From contig JBIOWF010000041.1 in the NCBI GenBank assembly GCA_044868295.1, positions 1 to 6,097 of the forward strand: a DNA stretch of 6,097 nt. Direction: 5' to 3'. This DNA comes from JBIOWF01 sp044868295 (lineage in GTDB: Bacteria; Actinomycetota; Actinomycetes; Streptosporangiales; Streptosporangiaceae). Below, piece after piece: positions 1 through 5,726 of this stretch; within the stretch, counting starts at the first letter, position 1, and every line of letters starts with the position of its first letter. The position numbers and the translations under genes are program-made. The notes under the pieces were generated by a model. It had not been told where the DNA came from. It did not search any database and saw nothing but the letters and a program-made list of their open reading frames with translations.

Positions 1-48
1 GGTTACCAAAGTTCAATGACTTATTCACTTCGACGTACAAAACTCAGG
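1..48. other. AT-rich upstream regulatory region
   Basis: This stretch is about 42% G+C over bases 1-60, counted by eye, against much higher values in the genes that follow, which is typical of an actinomycete promoter region. No gene is supported here. An in-frame ATG at position 16 could extend zwf upstream, but it lies before the predicted promoter and the added residues have no counterpart in the family. I see no clear operator palindrome. The upstream neighbour lies outside the window. Confidence 0.5.
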
Positions 49-77
49 TTGAAAGCGCACATAACTCCCGCTACTGT
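49..77 (+). promoter_or_regulatory. Predicted SigA-type promoter of the ED operon
   Basis: TTGAAA (49-54) is followed after exactly 17 bases by TACTGT (72-77). This fits the actinobacterial housekeeping pattern TTGAC-like, N17, TANNNT. Transcription would start near 83-85, giving a leader of about 42 bases before the zwf ATG at 127. It is the only promoter-like pair I find ahead of the operon, and none was seen in the glk-eda interval, so all genes to eda probably share it. It is a pattern match only. Confidence 0.55.
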
Positions 78-110
78 CCCGTGTGTCCCTCCCAGTGGCA
101 AATGTCCAGC

Positions 111-115
111 AGGAG
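111..115 (+). promoter_or_regulatory. Ribosome binding site that decides the zwf start
   Basis: AGGAG at 111-115 lies 11 bases before the ATG at 127. It supports that codon over the in-frame ATG at 16, which lies upstream of the predicted promoter and would add 37 non-conserved residues. Confidence 0.65.
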
Positions 116-126
116 AAAAGCCCGAC

Positions 127-1605
127 ATGTCAGAGCAAGCCACGCCCGAGCAGCACGCCGCCGACCTGATCGTCTTCGGCGGCACCGGCGATCTGTCCAT
201 GCGGAAACTCATCCCCGCCCTCTTCCACTGCGACCGCGACGGCCTGCTGGCCGACGAGACGCGGATCATCGCCATGTCGCGCGGCGGCCTGACCGACGCC
301 GACTTCCGCGGCAAGGTGGACGCCGAGGTGGGCCCGGCGTTCACGGGCTCCGAAGGCTGGGAGCGCTTCCTCCGCCGCCTGCACCACGTCTCCGTCGACG
401 TCTCCGCCGCAGGCGCCGCCGCCGACCGGACCGGATGGCGCGCCCTCACCCACCTGCTCGCCGGGCACGAGCACCGCAACCGGGTGTTCTACCTGGCCAG
501 CCCGCCCATGACATTCGGCCCGTTCTGCCGCGAGGCGCACGAGGCCGGGCTGGTCACCCCCCTCTCCCGGGTCGTGCTGGAGAAGCCGCTCGGCCGGGAC
601 CTGGCCAGCGCCCAGGCGATCAACGACGCGGTCGGCGAGATCTTCCACGAGCGCCAGATCTTCCGCATCGACCACTACCTGGGCAAGGAGACGGTTCAGA
701 ACCTCCTCGTGCTCCGCTTCGCCAACGCGTTCCTGGAGCCGATCTGGAACTCGCTCTGGATCGACCACGTCCAGATCACCGCGGCCGAGACGGTCGGCAC
801 GCCGGGCCGCCGCGGCTACTACGACCACGCGGGCGCGCTGCGCGACATGGTGCAGAACCACCTGCTGCAACTCCTGTGCCTGGTCGCGATGGAGCCACCG
901 GCCCGGGGCGACCGCGAGTCGATCCGCGACGAGAAGGTGAAGGTGCTGCAGTCGCTGCGCCCGATCACCGGCTCCGAGGTGGACCGCTTCACCGTGCGCG
1001 GCCAGTACACCGCCGGACCGGACGTCCCCGGCTACCTGGACGAGCCGGACAACACCCAGCCGACCAGCGCCTCCCACCGGGTCGAGACGTACGCCGCGAT
1101 CCGCGCCGAGGTGAAGAACTGGCGCTGGGCGGGCGTGCCGTTCTACCTCCGCACCGGCAAGCGGCTGCCCACCCGCCGCTCCGAGATCGTGATCCAGTTC
1201 AAGGACGTGCCGCACGCGATCTTCCCGGGCGCCACGCCGAACCGGCTCATCCTGCGGCTGCAGCCCAGCGAGGGGATCGAGCTGCACCTCATGGCCAAGG
1301 AGCCGGGGGCGGGCGAGATCCTGCTCCGGCCCGTGCCTCTCAGCCTCAGCTTCGCCGAGACCTTCCGGACGCGGGTGCCCGAAGCGTACGAGCGACTGCT
1401 CATGGACGTGCTCTCCGGGAATCCGACCCTGTTCATGCGACGCGACGAGGTCGAGGCCGCCTGGCGCTGGATCGACCCGATCATCCAGAACTGGGAGGGC
1501 TCCGAGATGCTGCCCGAGCCCTACCCCGCCGGGACCACCGGGCCGGCCGGCGCCCACGAACTGCTGGCCCGCAGCGGCCGGACCTGGCACGAAGAGGAGC
1601 TCTAA
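127..1605 (+). CDS. zwf: Glucose-6-phosphate 1-dehydrogenase
   Basis: This 492-residue cytoplasmic enzyme oxidises glucose-6-phosphate to 6-phosphogluconolactone with reduction of NAD(P)+, the entry step of the ED route. The length is normal for the family. The N-terminal Rossmann motif reads FGGTGDL (residues 17-23) in place of the commoner GASGDL. S51-R52 sits where NADP-specific enzymes hold the 2'-phosphate, so NADP+ use is plausible. The substrate signature RIDHYLGKE spans 180-188 (H183, K187), QNH at 243-245 supplies the catalytic base H245, and FYLRTGKRL begins at 339. The start is set by AGGAG at 111-115. The stop TAA shares one base with the edd ATG (TAATG). No opcA or pgl neighbour is present, unlike the usual actinobacterial pentose-phosphate zwf cluster, so this looks like an ED-dedicated copy. 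The third frame is also open across much of the gene, a composition effect. Confidence 0.96.
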   Translation: MSEQATPEQHAADLIVFGGTGDLSMRKLIPALFHCDRDGLLADETRIIAMSRGGLTDADFRGKVDAEVGPAFTGSEGWERFLRRLHHVSVDVSAAGAAADRTGWRALTHLLAGHEHRNRVFYLASPPMTFGPFCREAHEAGLVTPLSRVVLEKPLGRDLASAQAINDAVGEIFHERQIFRIDHYLGKETVQNLLVLRFANAFLEPIWNSLWIDHVQITAAETVGTPGRRGYYDHAGALRDMVQNHLLQLLCLVAMEPPARGDRESIRDEKVKVLQSLRPITGSEVDRFTVRGQYTAGPDVPGYLDEPDNTQPTSASHRVETYAAIRAEVKNWRWAGVPFYLRTGKRLPTRRSEIVIQFKDVPHAIFPGATPNRLILRLQPSEGIELHLMAKEPGAGEILLRPVPLSLSFAETFRTRVPEAYERLLMDVLSGNPTLFMRRDEVEAAWRWIDPIIQNWEGSEMLPEPYPAGTTGPAGAHELLARSGRTWHEEEL

Positions 1606-3440
1606 TGCATCCCGTGATCACCGAGGTGACCGACCGGATCAGCGCGCGCAGCCATGAGAGCCGCACGGCCTACCTGGCGCGGATCACCGCGGCGGGACAG
1701 GAGCTCCGCGACCGCGGACCGGCCCGCGGCAGCCTCGGCTGCGCCAACCTGGCGCACGGCTTCGCCGCGTCCTCTCCCGAGGAGAAGCTCGACCTGCGCG
1801 GTACGGCCAAGCCCGGCGTGGCCATCGTGACCTCGTACAACGACATGCTGTCCGCGCACCAGCCGTACGAGACCTACCCGCCCGAGCTGAAGAAGGCCGT
1901 CCGCGCGGCGGGCGGCGTCGCCCAGGTCGCGGGCGGCGTGCCGGCCATGTGCGACGGCATCACGCAGGGCCGCGCCGGGATGGAGCTGTCGCTCTACAGC
2001 CGCGACGTGATCGCGATGGCGACCGCGATCGCGCTGTCGCACGACATGTTCGACTCCTCGCTGCTGCTCGGCGTGTGCGACAAGATCGTGCCCGGGCTGT
2101 TCATCGGCGCGCTGCACTTCGGCCACCTGCCCGCGATCTTCGTGCCGGCCGGGCCGATGACCTCCGGCCTGCCCAACAAGATCAAGGCGCGGGCCCGGCA
2201 GGACTTCGCCGAAGGAAAGATCGCCCGGCTGGAGATGCTGGACGCCGAGGCCAAGTCCTACCACTCCCCCGGCACCTGCACCTTCTACGGCACCGCCAAC
2301 TCCAACCAGCTGCTCATCGAGGTCATGGGCCTGCACCTGCCCGGCGCGACCTTCGTGAACCCGCACACCGAGCTGCGGCACGCCCTGACGCGGGCCGCCG
2401 CCCGGCGGGCGGTGGAGATCACGCCGCACGGCGACGAGTACACCCCGATCGGGCGGATCGTCGACGAGAAGTCGATCGTCAACGCCGTCGTCGCCCTGCT
2501 GGCCTCCGGCGGCTCCACCAACCACACCATGCACCTGGTCGCCATGGCCGCCGCCGCCGGCATCATCCTGACCTGGGATGACATGTCCGATCTGTCGAAG
2601 GTCGTGCCGCTGCTCACCCGCATGTACCCCAACGGGCAGGCGGACGTGAACCACTTCCAGGCCGCGGGCGGCATGTCCGTGTTCATCGGCGACCTGCTCG
2701 ACGCCGGGTTGCTCCAGGGCGACGTGCTCACCGTCGCCGGTCACGGCCTCGACCTCTACCGCGCTGCTCCCGTCCTCAAGGAGGGCGAGCTCGTCTGGGA
2801 GGAGCGGACCGAGGGCAGCGCCGATCTCGACGTGCTGCGGCCGGTCGCCACGCCGTTCTCCGCCGACGGCGGCATCCACATGCTCTCCGGCAACCTCGGC
2901 AGGGCCGTCAGCAAGGTCTCCGCCGTCAAGCCCGACCACCTGGTGATCGAGGCTCCCGCCCGGGTCTTCGACGACCAGCTCGACCTGCTCAAGGCCTTCG
3001 AGGCGGGCGAGCTCGACGGGCGCGACTTCATCGCCGTGGTCCGCTACCAGGGGCCCAGCGCGAACGGCATGCCGGAGCTGCACAAGCTCACGCCCCCGCT
3101 CGCGGTCCTCCTCGACCGTGGGCAGAAGGTCGCGATCGTCACCGACGGCCGCATGTCCGGCGCCTCCGGCAAGGTGCCGGCCGCCATCCACCTGTCCCCC
3201 GAGGCCGCCGACGGCGGACCGATCGCGCTCATCCGCGACGGCGACGTCATCCGGCTCGACTCCGTCACCGGCACCCTCGACGTCCTGGCCGACCTGGACG
3301 GACGGGTCCCCGAGGGGGCCCCGCTAACCGACGCCCAGTGGGTCGGCACCGGGCGGGAGCTTTTCGGCGCTTTCCGACGTACCGTTGGACCCGCGGAGCG
3401 CGGTGCCAGCATCTTCAGCGTCGTAAGGGGCCATGCATGA
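1605..3440 (+). CDS. edd: 6-phosphogluconate dehydratase (Edd)
   Basis: This 611-residue IlvD/Edd-family enzyme removes water from 6-phosphogluconate to give 2-keto-3-deoxy-6-phosphogluconate (KDPG), the committed ED step, in the cytoplasm. As recalled, it is colinear with E. coli Edd from the N-terminus (RISARS, TAYLARI, NLAHGFAA, SYNDMLSAHQPYE) to the C-terminal VGTGRELF. The iron-sulfur cluster cysteines are C158 in GVCDKIVPG and C225 in GTCTFYGTAN. Their spacing of 67 residues equals that of C154 and C221 in E. coli. MCDGITQG places C116 near the active site, and TDGRMSGASG (513-522) is the second family signature. These features favour Edd over dihydroxy-acid dehydratase. The ATG at 1605 overlaps the zwf stop and has GAGGAG five bases upstream. 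The same frame stays open back to base 81 inside zwf, but the homology starts at 1605. The last four bases overlap glk (ATGA), implying translational coupling. Confidence 0.97.
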   Translation: MHPVITEVTDRISARSHESRTAYLARITAAGQELRDRGPARGSLGCANLAHGFAASSPEEKLDLRGTAKPGVAIVTSYNDMLSAHQPYETYPPELKKAVRAAGGVAQVAGGVPAMCDGITQGRAGMELSLYSRDVIAMATAIALSHDMFDSSLLLGVCDKIVPGLFIGALHFGHLPAIFVPAGPMTSGLPNKIKARARQDFAEGKIARLEMLDAEAKSYHSPGTCTFYGTANSNQLLIEVMGLHLPGATFVNPHTELRHALTRAAARRAVEITPHGDEYTPIGRIVDEKSIVNAVVALLASGGSTNHTMHLVAMAAAAGIILTWDDMSDLSKVVPLLTRMYPNGQADVNHFQAAGGMSVFIGDLLDAGLLQGDVLTVAGHGLDLYRAAPVLKEGELVWEERTEGSADLDVLRPVATPFSADGGIHMLSGNLGRAVSKVSAVKPDHLVIEAPARVFDDQLDLLKAFEAGELDGRDFIAVVRYQGPSANGMPELHKLTPPLAVLLDRGQKVAIVTDGRMSGASGKVPAAIHLSPEAADGGPIALIRDGDVIRLDSVTGTLDVLADLDGRVPEGAPLTDAQWVGTGRELFGAFRRTVGPAERGASIFSVVRGHA

Positions 3441-4396
3441 TCTTTCCTTGGCTTGTCGCCGACATCGGCGGCACAAACGCACGGTTCGGCCTGGTGACCC
3501 GATCCGGCGCGCAGCCGGAGTCGGTGGCCGTACTGGCCGGGGCAGAATATGACGGCCTGACCCACGCCGTGGCCTCCTATCTCGGGGACCACGCGGGCGG
3601 AGTCCGGCCGGGAGCCGCGTGCCTGGCGATCGCCGGGCCGGTGGAAGGCGACCGCTACCAGCTGACCAACGCGGGCTGGACCGGCTCCGTCAAGGACCTG
3701 AACATCCCCCACGTCGAGCTGCTCAACGACTTCGAGGCCCTCGCCTTCTCCCTGCCGCATCTGGCCGGTGACGATCTGATGGCTCTCGGCGGGCCCGCGC
3801 CCACCGCCGGGCTGGCCAAGGCCGTGCTCGGCCCCGGCACCGGCCTCGGCGTGGGCGGGCTCGTGCCCGTCAAGTCCGGCTGGGTGCCGGTGCCCTGCGA
3901 AGGCGGCCACGTCGCCGCACCCGTGGTCACCGACCTGGAGTTCGAGATCGTGCGGGCGCTGCGCGCCGACGGCCTGCCGTACGTCGACGCCGAACACCTG
4001 ATCTCCGGCTCGGGCCTGCCGCGCCTACACCGGGGGCTCTCCCTCGTGCGTGACGTGCGGGCCGAGCGGCTGACCGCCTCACAGATCGTCGCGTCGGACG
4101 ACCCGCTGTGCCTGGAGACCATCGAGGTGTTCCTCGCGCTGCTCGGCGGATTCTCCGGGAACGTCGCCCTCACGTTCGGCGCGCGCGGCGGCGTCTACCT
4201 CGGCGGCGGCATCCTGCCGCGGATCGCCGACCGGGCCAGGCGCAGCCGGTTCCGCGCCAGGTTCGAGACCACCGCGCCCGCGCTGAGCGACTACGTCACC
4301 GCGATCGCCACCTCGCTGATCGTCGCCGAGCAGCCCGCGCTCACGGGGGCGGCGGCGTGGCTCGCCCAGCGCGCGGCTAGGGTGGAGCTCGTATGA
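3437..4396 (+). CDS. glk: Glucokinase, E. coli/Zymomonas type
   Basis: This 319-residue cytoplasmic kinase converts glucose plus ATP to glucose-6-phosphate, feeding Zwf. It belongs to the proteobacterial Glk family (Pfam Glucokinase) rather than the ROK-type glucokinase usual in actinomycetes. The phosphate-binding loop is DIGGTNARFG (9-18). LNDFEALA carries N97 and the catalytic D98. GPGTGLG spans 132-138, and CEGGH (154-158) carries sugar-binding E155 and H158. LGGFSGNVAL and a glycine-rich YLGGGILPR segment follow towards the C-terminus. The residue before EGGH is Cys where E. coli has Gly, a position I recall as variable. The length matches the 321-residue E. coli enzyme. The start is ATG 3437, overlapping the edd stop by four bases, with AAGGGG (3425-3430) six bases upstream. 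The stop overlaps the ATG of the small frame at 4393. Its presence suggests glucose enters the cell unphosphorylated. Confidence 0.95.
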   Translation: MIFPWLVADIGGTNARFGLVTRSGAQPESVAVLAGAEYDGLTHAVASYLGDHAGGVRPGAACLAIAGPVEGDRYQLTNAGWTGSVKDLNIPHVELLNDFEALAFSLPHLAGDDLMALGGPAPTAGLAKAVLGPGTGLGVGGLVPVKSGWVPVPCEGGHVAAPVVTDLEFEIVRALRADGLPYVDAEHLISGSGLPRLHRGLSLVRDVRAERLTASQIVASDDPLCLETIEVFLALLGGFSGNVALTFGARGGVYLGGGILPRIADRARRSRFRARFETTAPALSDYVTAIATSLIVAEQPALTGAAAWLAQRAARVELV

Positions 4397-4500
4397 ACGA
4401 GCGGAGTGGACGCCGCACAATCCTCTCCGGGCCCGCGGGCTCCGGCCATTACCGAACACGAACGAGTCCGGCCCGCCGCCGGGCCGGGAGGACCGTATGA
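4393..4500 (+). CDS. Candidate 35-residue small protein or leader peptide linking glk and eda
   Basis: I do not recognise this product. It is a short open frame that fills the only gap in the operon. ATG 4393 overlaps the glk stop as ATGA, and its TGA (4498-4500) overlaps the eda ATG as ATGA. GGTGGAG (4381-4387) lies five bases before its ATG, a good Shine-Dalgarno. The peptide is very basic: nine Arg and one acidic residue (E3), with an Arg triplet at 28-30 and another Arg at 33. No membrane segment, signal peptide or known motif is visible. Arg codons include CGA (21, 23) and AGG (33), uncommon in high-GC actinomycetes. Its translation would carry ribosomes through the hairpin at 4468-4487 and deliver them to the eda start. 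It may therefore act mainly as a coupling leader rather than a working protein. A chance open frame is possible because stop codons are scarce at this composition. Confidence 0.42.
   Translation: MNERSGRRTILSGPAGSGHYRTRTSPARRRAGRTV
4468..4492 (+). promoter_or_regulatory. GC hairpin running into the eda ribosome binding site
   Basis: CCGGCCCG (4468-4475) and CGGGCCGG (4480-4487) form a perfect 8-bp stem around a 4-base loop. The eda Shine-Dalgarno GGGAGGA (4486-4492) begins in the 3' arm, so the folded form should hinder ribosome access. An upstream CCGGGCC (4427-4433) repeats part of the 3' arm and could pair with GGCCCG (4470-4475) instead, freeing the site. The pairings are read directly from the sequence; a regulatory role is inference. 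Confidence 0.4.
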
Positions 4501-5108
4501 GCCTGCTCGACCTCGCCCCCGTCATCCCCGTCGTCGTCATCGACGACGCCGAGACCGCCGTGCCGCTCGCCCGCGCGCTGGTCGCGGGTGGCCTTCCGGT
4601 CATCGAGGTCACGCTTCGTACGGCTGCCGCCCTGCCGGCGATCGAGCGCATCGCGGCCGAGGTCCCGGACGCCGTGATCGGCGCGGGCACCATCCGCTCC
4701 GCAGCCGACGTCACCGCGGCCATCTCCGCCGGTTCACGATTCCTGGTCTCCCCCGGCACCACTCCCGCGCTGGTCGACGCGATGCTGGCGGGCGGCGTGC
4801 CGTTCCTGCCCGGCGTGGCGACCGCGTCCGAGGCCATGACCCTCGCTGAGCGAGGCGTGAGCGAGATGAAGTTCTTCCCCGCCGAGGCCGCGGGTGGCGT
4901 GCCGTACCTGAAGGGACTGGGAGGCCCGCTGCCCGACGTGCGCTTCTGCCCCACCGGCGGCGTCAAGCTTGCCACCGCGCCGTCCTACCTCGAACTGCCG
5001 AACGTCGGCTGTGTGGGCGGCACCTGGCTCACCCCGGCCGACGCCCTGGCCACCGGCGACTACGCCCGCATCGAGAAGCTCGCCGCGGAGGCCGCCGCAC
5101 TGCGCTGA
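4497..5108 (+). CDS. eda: KDPG aldolase (2-keto-3-deoxy-6-phosphogluconate aldolase)
   Basis: This 203-residue class I aldolase splits KDPG into pyruvate and glyceraldehyde-3-phosphate, completing the ED pathway in the cytoplasm. The (beta/alpha)8-barrel signature is clear. VIEVTLRT (35-42) supplies the catalytic glutamate E37 and R41, matching E45 and R49 of the E. coli enzyme. GAGT at 62-65 and the SPGTTP segment at 85-90 are phosphate and sugar contacts. MKFFPAE (124-130) supplies the Schiff-base lysine K125, matching K133 of E. coli. PTGGV at 152-156 forms a phosphate-binding loop. The length is slightly short of the usual 205-215 residues. The start ATG 4497 has GGGAGGA four bases upstream and overlaps the stop of the preceding small frame. 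The related 2-dehydro-3-deoxy-6-phosphogalactonate aldolase (DgoA) shares the fold, but the edd neighbour settles the assignment. It is the last gene of the operon. Confidence 0.95.
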   Translation: MSLLDLAPVIPVVVIDDAETAVPLARALVAGGLPVIEVTLRTAAALPAIERIAAEVPDAVIGAGTIRSAADVTAAISAGSRFLVSPGTTPALVDAMLAGGVPFLPGVATASEAMTLAERGVSEMKFFPAEAAGGVPYLKGLGGPLPDVRFCPTGGVKLATAPSYLELPNVGCVGGTWLTPADALATGDYARIEKLAAEAAALR

Positions 5109-5169
5109 GATTTCGCCCAGGCCCCGCAGACGTTCCGCCATATCGGCAAACTCTCCGGAGGAGCCTCCG

Positions 5170-5208
5170 CCTCTGTGCGGGCCTCTGGTGGGCCTCTGTG
5201 CGGGCCTC
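5170..5208. repeat. Two exact 16-base direct repeats, 23-base period
   Basis: CCTCTGTGCGGGCCTC occurs at 5170-5185 and again at 5193-5208. Between them lies a related shorter unit, GGGCCTCTGGT, so the tract reads as roughly 11-12-base degenerate units. It lies 61 bases after the eda stop, upstream of the terminator, so it would be in the eda 3' untranslated RNA. No function is evident. Confidence 0.75.
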
Positions 5209-5217
5209 CATAGACCT

Positions 5218-5253
5218 CGTCAGCAGAGCCATCCTCCCTCGGCGGAGCTGACG
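5218..5253 (+). other. First hairpin of the eda 3' untranslated region
   Basis: CGTCAGC (5218-5224) pairs perfectly with GCTGACG (5247-5253). Inside the 22-base loop, GCC (5228-5230) can pair with GGC (5241-5243) after a small internal loop. One base separates it from the next inverted repeat. It is a structural element only, with no known family recognised. Confidence 0.5.
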
Positions 5254-5254
5254 G

Positions 5255-5291
5255 CCATGTTCGTGTCCGCAACCCGGAAACACGTTCATGG
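5255..5291 (+). other. Second hairpin of the eda 3' untranslated region
   Basis: CCATG (5255-5259) pairs with CATGG (5287-5291), followed inward by a 2x2 T-T mismatch and then CGTGT (5262-5266) with ACACG (5280-5284), ten pairs in all. CCG/CGG pairs further inside may extend it past a two-base bulge. It lies five bases before the terminator stem. The function is unknown; it could be a stability element or part of a structured 3' RNA. Confidence 0.5.
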
Positions 5292-5296
5292 ATCCC

Positions 5297-5333
5297 AGGG
5301 CTCGTGACCTCCTACCCGTTGGTCACGAGCCCT
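5297..5333 (+). terminator. Intrinsic terminator of the ED operon
   Basis: AGGGCTCGTGACC (5297-5309) pairs over 13 perfect base pairs with GGTCACGAGCCCT (5321-5333) around an 11-base loop. A pyrimidine tract (CCCTCTCTT) follows instead of a pure T run, common for actinomycete terminators. It lies 188 bases after the eda stop and has no T run on the opposite strand, so it most likely serves the operon rather than the convergent HNH gene. Confidence 0.8.
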
Positions 5334-5403
5334 CCCTCTCTTAGACGGCCCGCTGTGAAGGCCCTTGGACGGCGCTCGCCGAACGCGACTCCGCACCGGC
5401 AGC

Positions 5404-5436
5404 GGCTGTCGGCTGTCGGCTGTCGGCTGTCGGCTG
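5404..5436. repeat. Heptamer tandem repeat (GGCTGTC, about 4.7 copies)
   Basis: Four perfect GGCTGTC units occupy 5404-5431, followed by a partial GGCTG (5432-5436). The seven-base unit length is not a multiple of three, and no supported gene covers the tract, so it is a non-coding short tandem repeat. Such arrays change copy number by slippage, making it a likely strain-variable site. Confidence 0.9.
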
Positions 5437-5538
5437 CGAGATCCAGGCGGCCCTTGGCCCCTCTTGGGTGAAGATCAGCCACGTGTGACCCTCGCCCGGA
5501 AGGCGCCGGCGTCCCAGGTCTCATGTGCCCCTAGAGCC

Positions 5539-5555
5539 TGTAACCTCAGGTGACA
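5539..5555. promoter_or_regulatory. 17-base imperfect dyad, possible operator
   Basis: TGTAACCTCAGGTGACA has seven of eight arm pairs complementary around a central C. Shape and size fit binding sites of dimeric regulators, but no promoter or gene start of convincing quality flanks it on either strand. An adjacent AAGAT-G-ATCTT dyad follows at about 5558-5568. The regulator is unknown, and a decayed site is possible. Confidence 0.25.
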
Positions 5556-5690
5556 TAAAGATGATCTTGCGTGGTTGAGGCCGTTTGCCTACCTGATTCG
5601 CCCTGGATAGGCGATGGCGAGATCGTTGAGCGCTTCGCGCCCCCTACAGCCGCGCCGTTCACGTCCGCAGCGGAGCACTCGCGCTGGCGC

Positions 5691-5726
5691 TGGTGTTCGC
5701 GTGGGCCTTGGTGTTCACGTGGGGCG
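5691..5726. repeat. 18-base tandem duplication spanning the HNH stop codon
   Basis: TGGTGTTCGCGTGGG (5691-5705) recurs as TGGTGTTCACGTGGG (5709-5723), 14 of 15 bases identical with an 18-base period. An 11-base repeat, TGGCGCTGGTG, flanks the pair at 5685-5695 and 5728-5738. The single difference between copies falls in the HNH stop codon (TGA against CGA when read on the minus strand). Confidence 0.7.

Larger units (their letters stand above)
5109..5714. other. Gene-free region between convergent eda and HNH genes
   Basis: I find no supported gene, tRNA or rRNA in these 606 bases. Open frames here lack convincing ribosome binding sites or recognisable protein sequence. In order it contains: short direct repeats (5170-5208), three consecutive hairpins ending in a terminator (5218-5333), a heptamer tandem repeat (5404-5436), an imperfect dyad (5539-5555), and the tandem duplication around the HNH stop codon. 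The density of repeats suggests sequence under little coding constraint. I saw no insertion-sequence ends or attachment-site pair. Confidence 0.6.

Noticed and set aside
16..126. Upstream extension of zwf from the ATG at 16
   Set aside because: The extra 37 residues have no family counterpart, the ATG precedes the predicted promoter, and AGGAG at 111-115 fits the ATG at 127.
81..1604. Open frame through zwf in the edd frame, suggesting a giant fused protein
   Set aside because: The translation is Arg/Pro-rich with no motifs, typical of an alternate frame in high-GC coding DNA. Edd homology begins exactly at 1605.
130..3191. Long minus-strand open frames opposite zwf (130-1590) and edd (1602-3191)
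   Set aside because: They mirror the coding strand's third-base GC bias, show no recognisable protein sequence, and lie opposite genes with clear catalytic motifs.
4406..4849. Plus-strand open frame of 147 codons covering the glk-eda gap and part of eda
   Set aside because: The Arg-rich translation overlaps eda in another frame. The 4393-4500 frame explains the gap better, with start and stop overlaps and a ribosome site.
5170..5436. CRISPR array, suggested by the regular short repeats
   Set aside because: The repeats are too short, only two to five copies, with no spacers of uniform length and no cas genes nearby.
5312..5524. Minus-strand 70-codon open frame between the terminator and the dyad
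   Set aside because: The spacing of AGGGG to its ATG is only three bases, it includes the heptamer array, and its 3' end lies in the terminator stem. There is no recognisable product.
5531..5580. Insertion-sequence end beginning near CTAGAGCCTGT
   Set aside because: No matching inverted end, target duplication or transposase sequence was found in the window.
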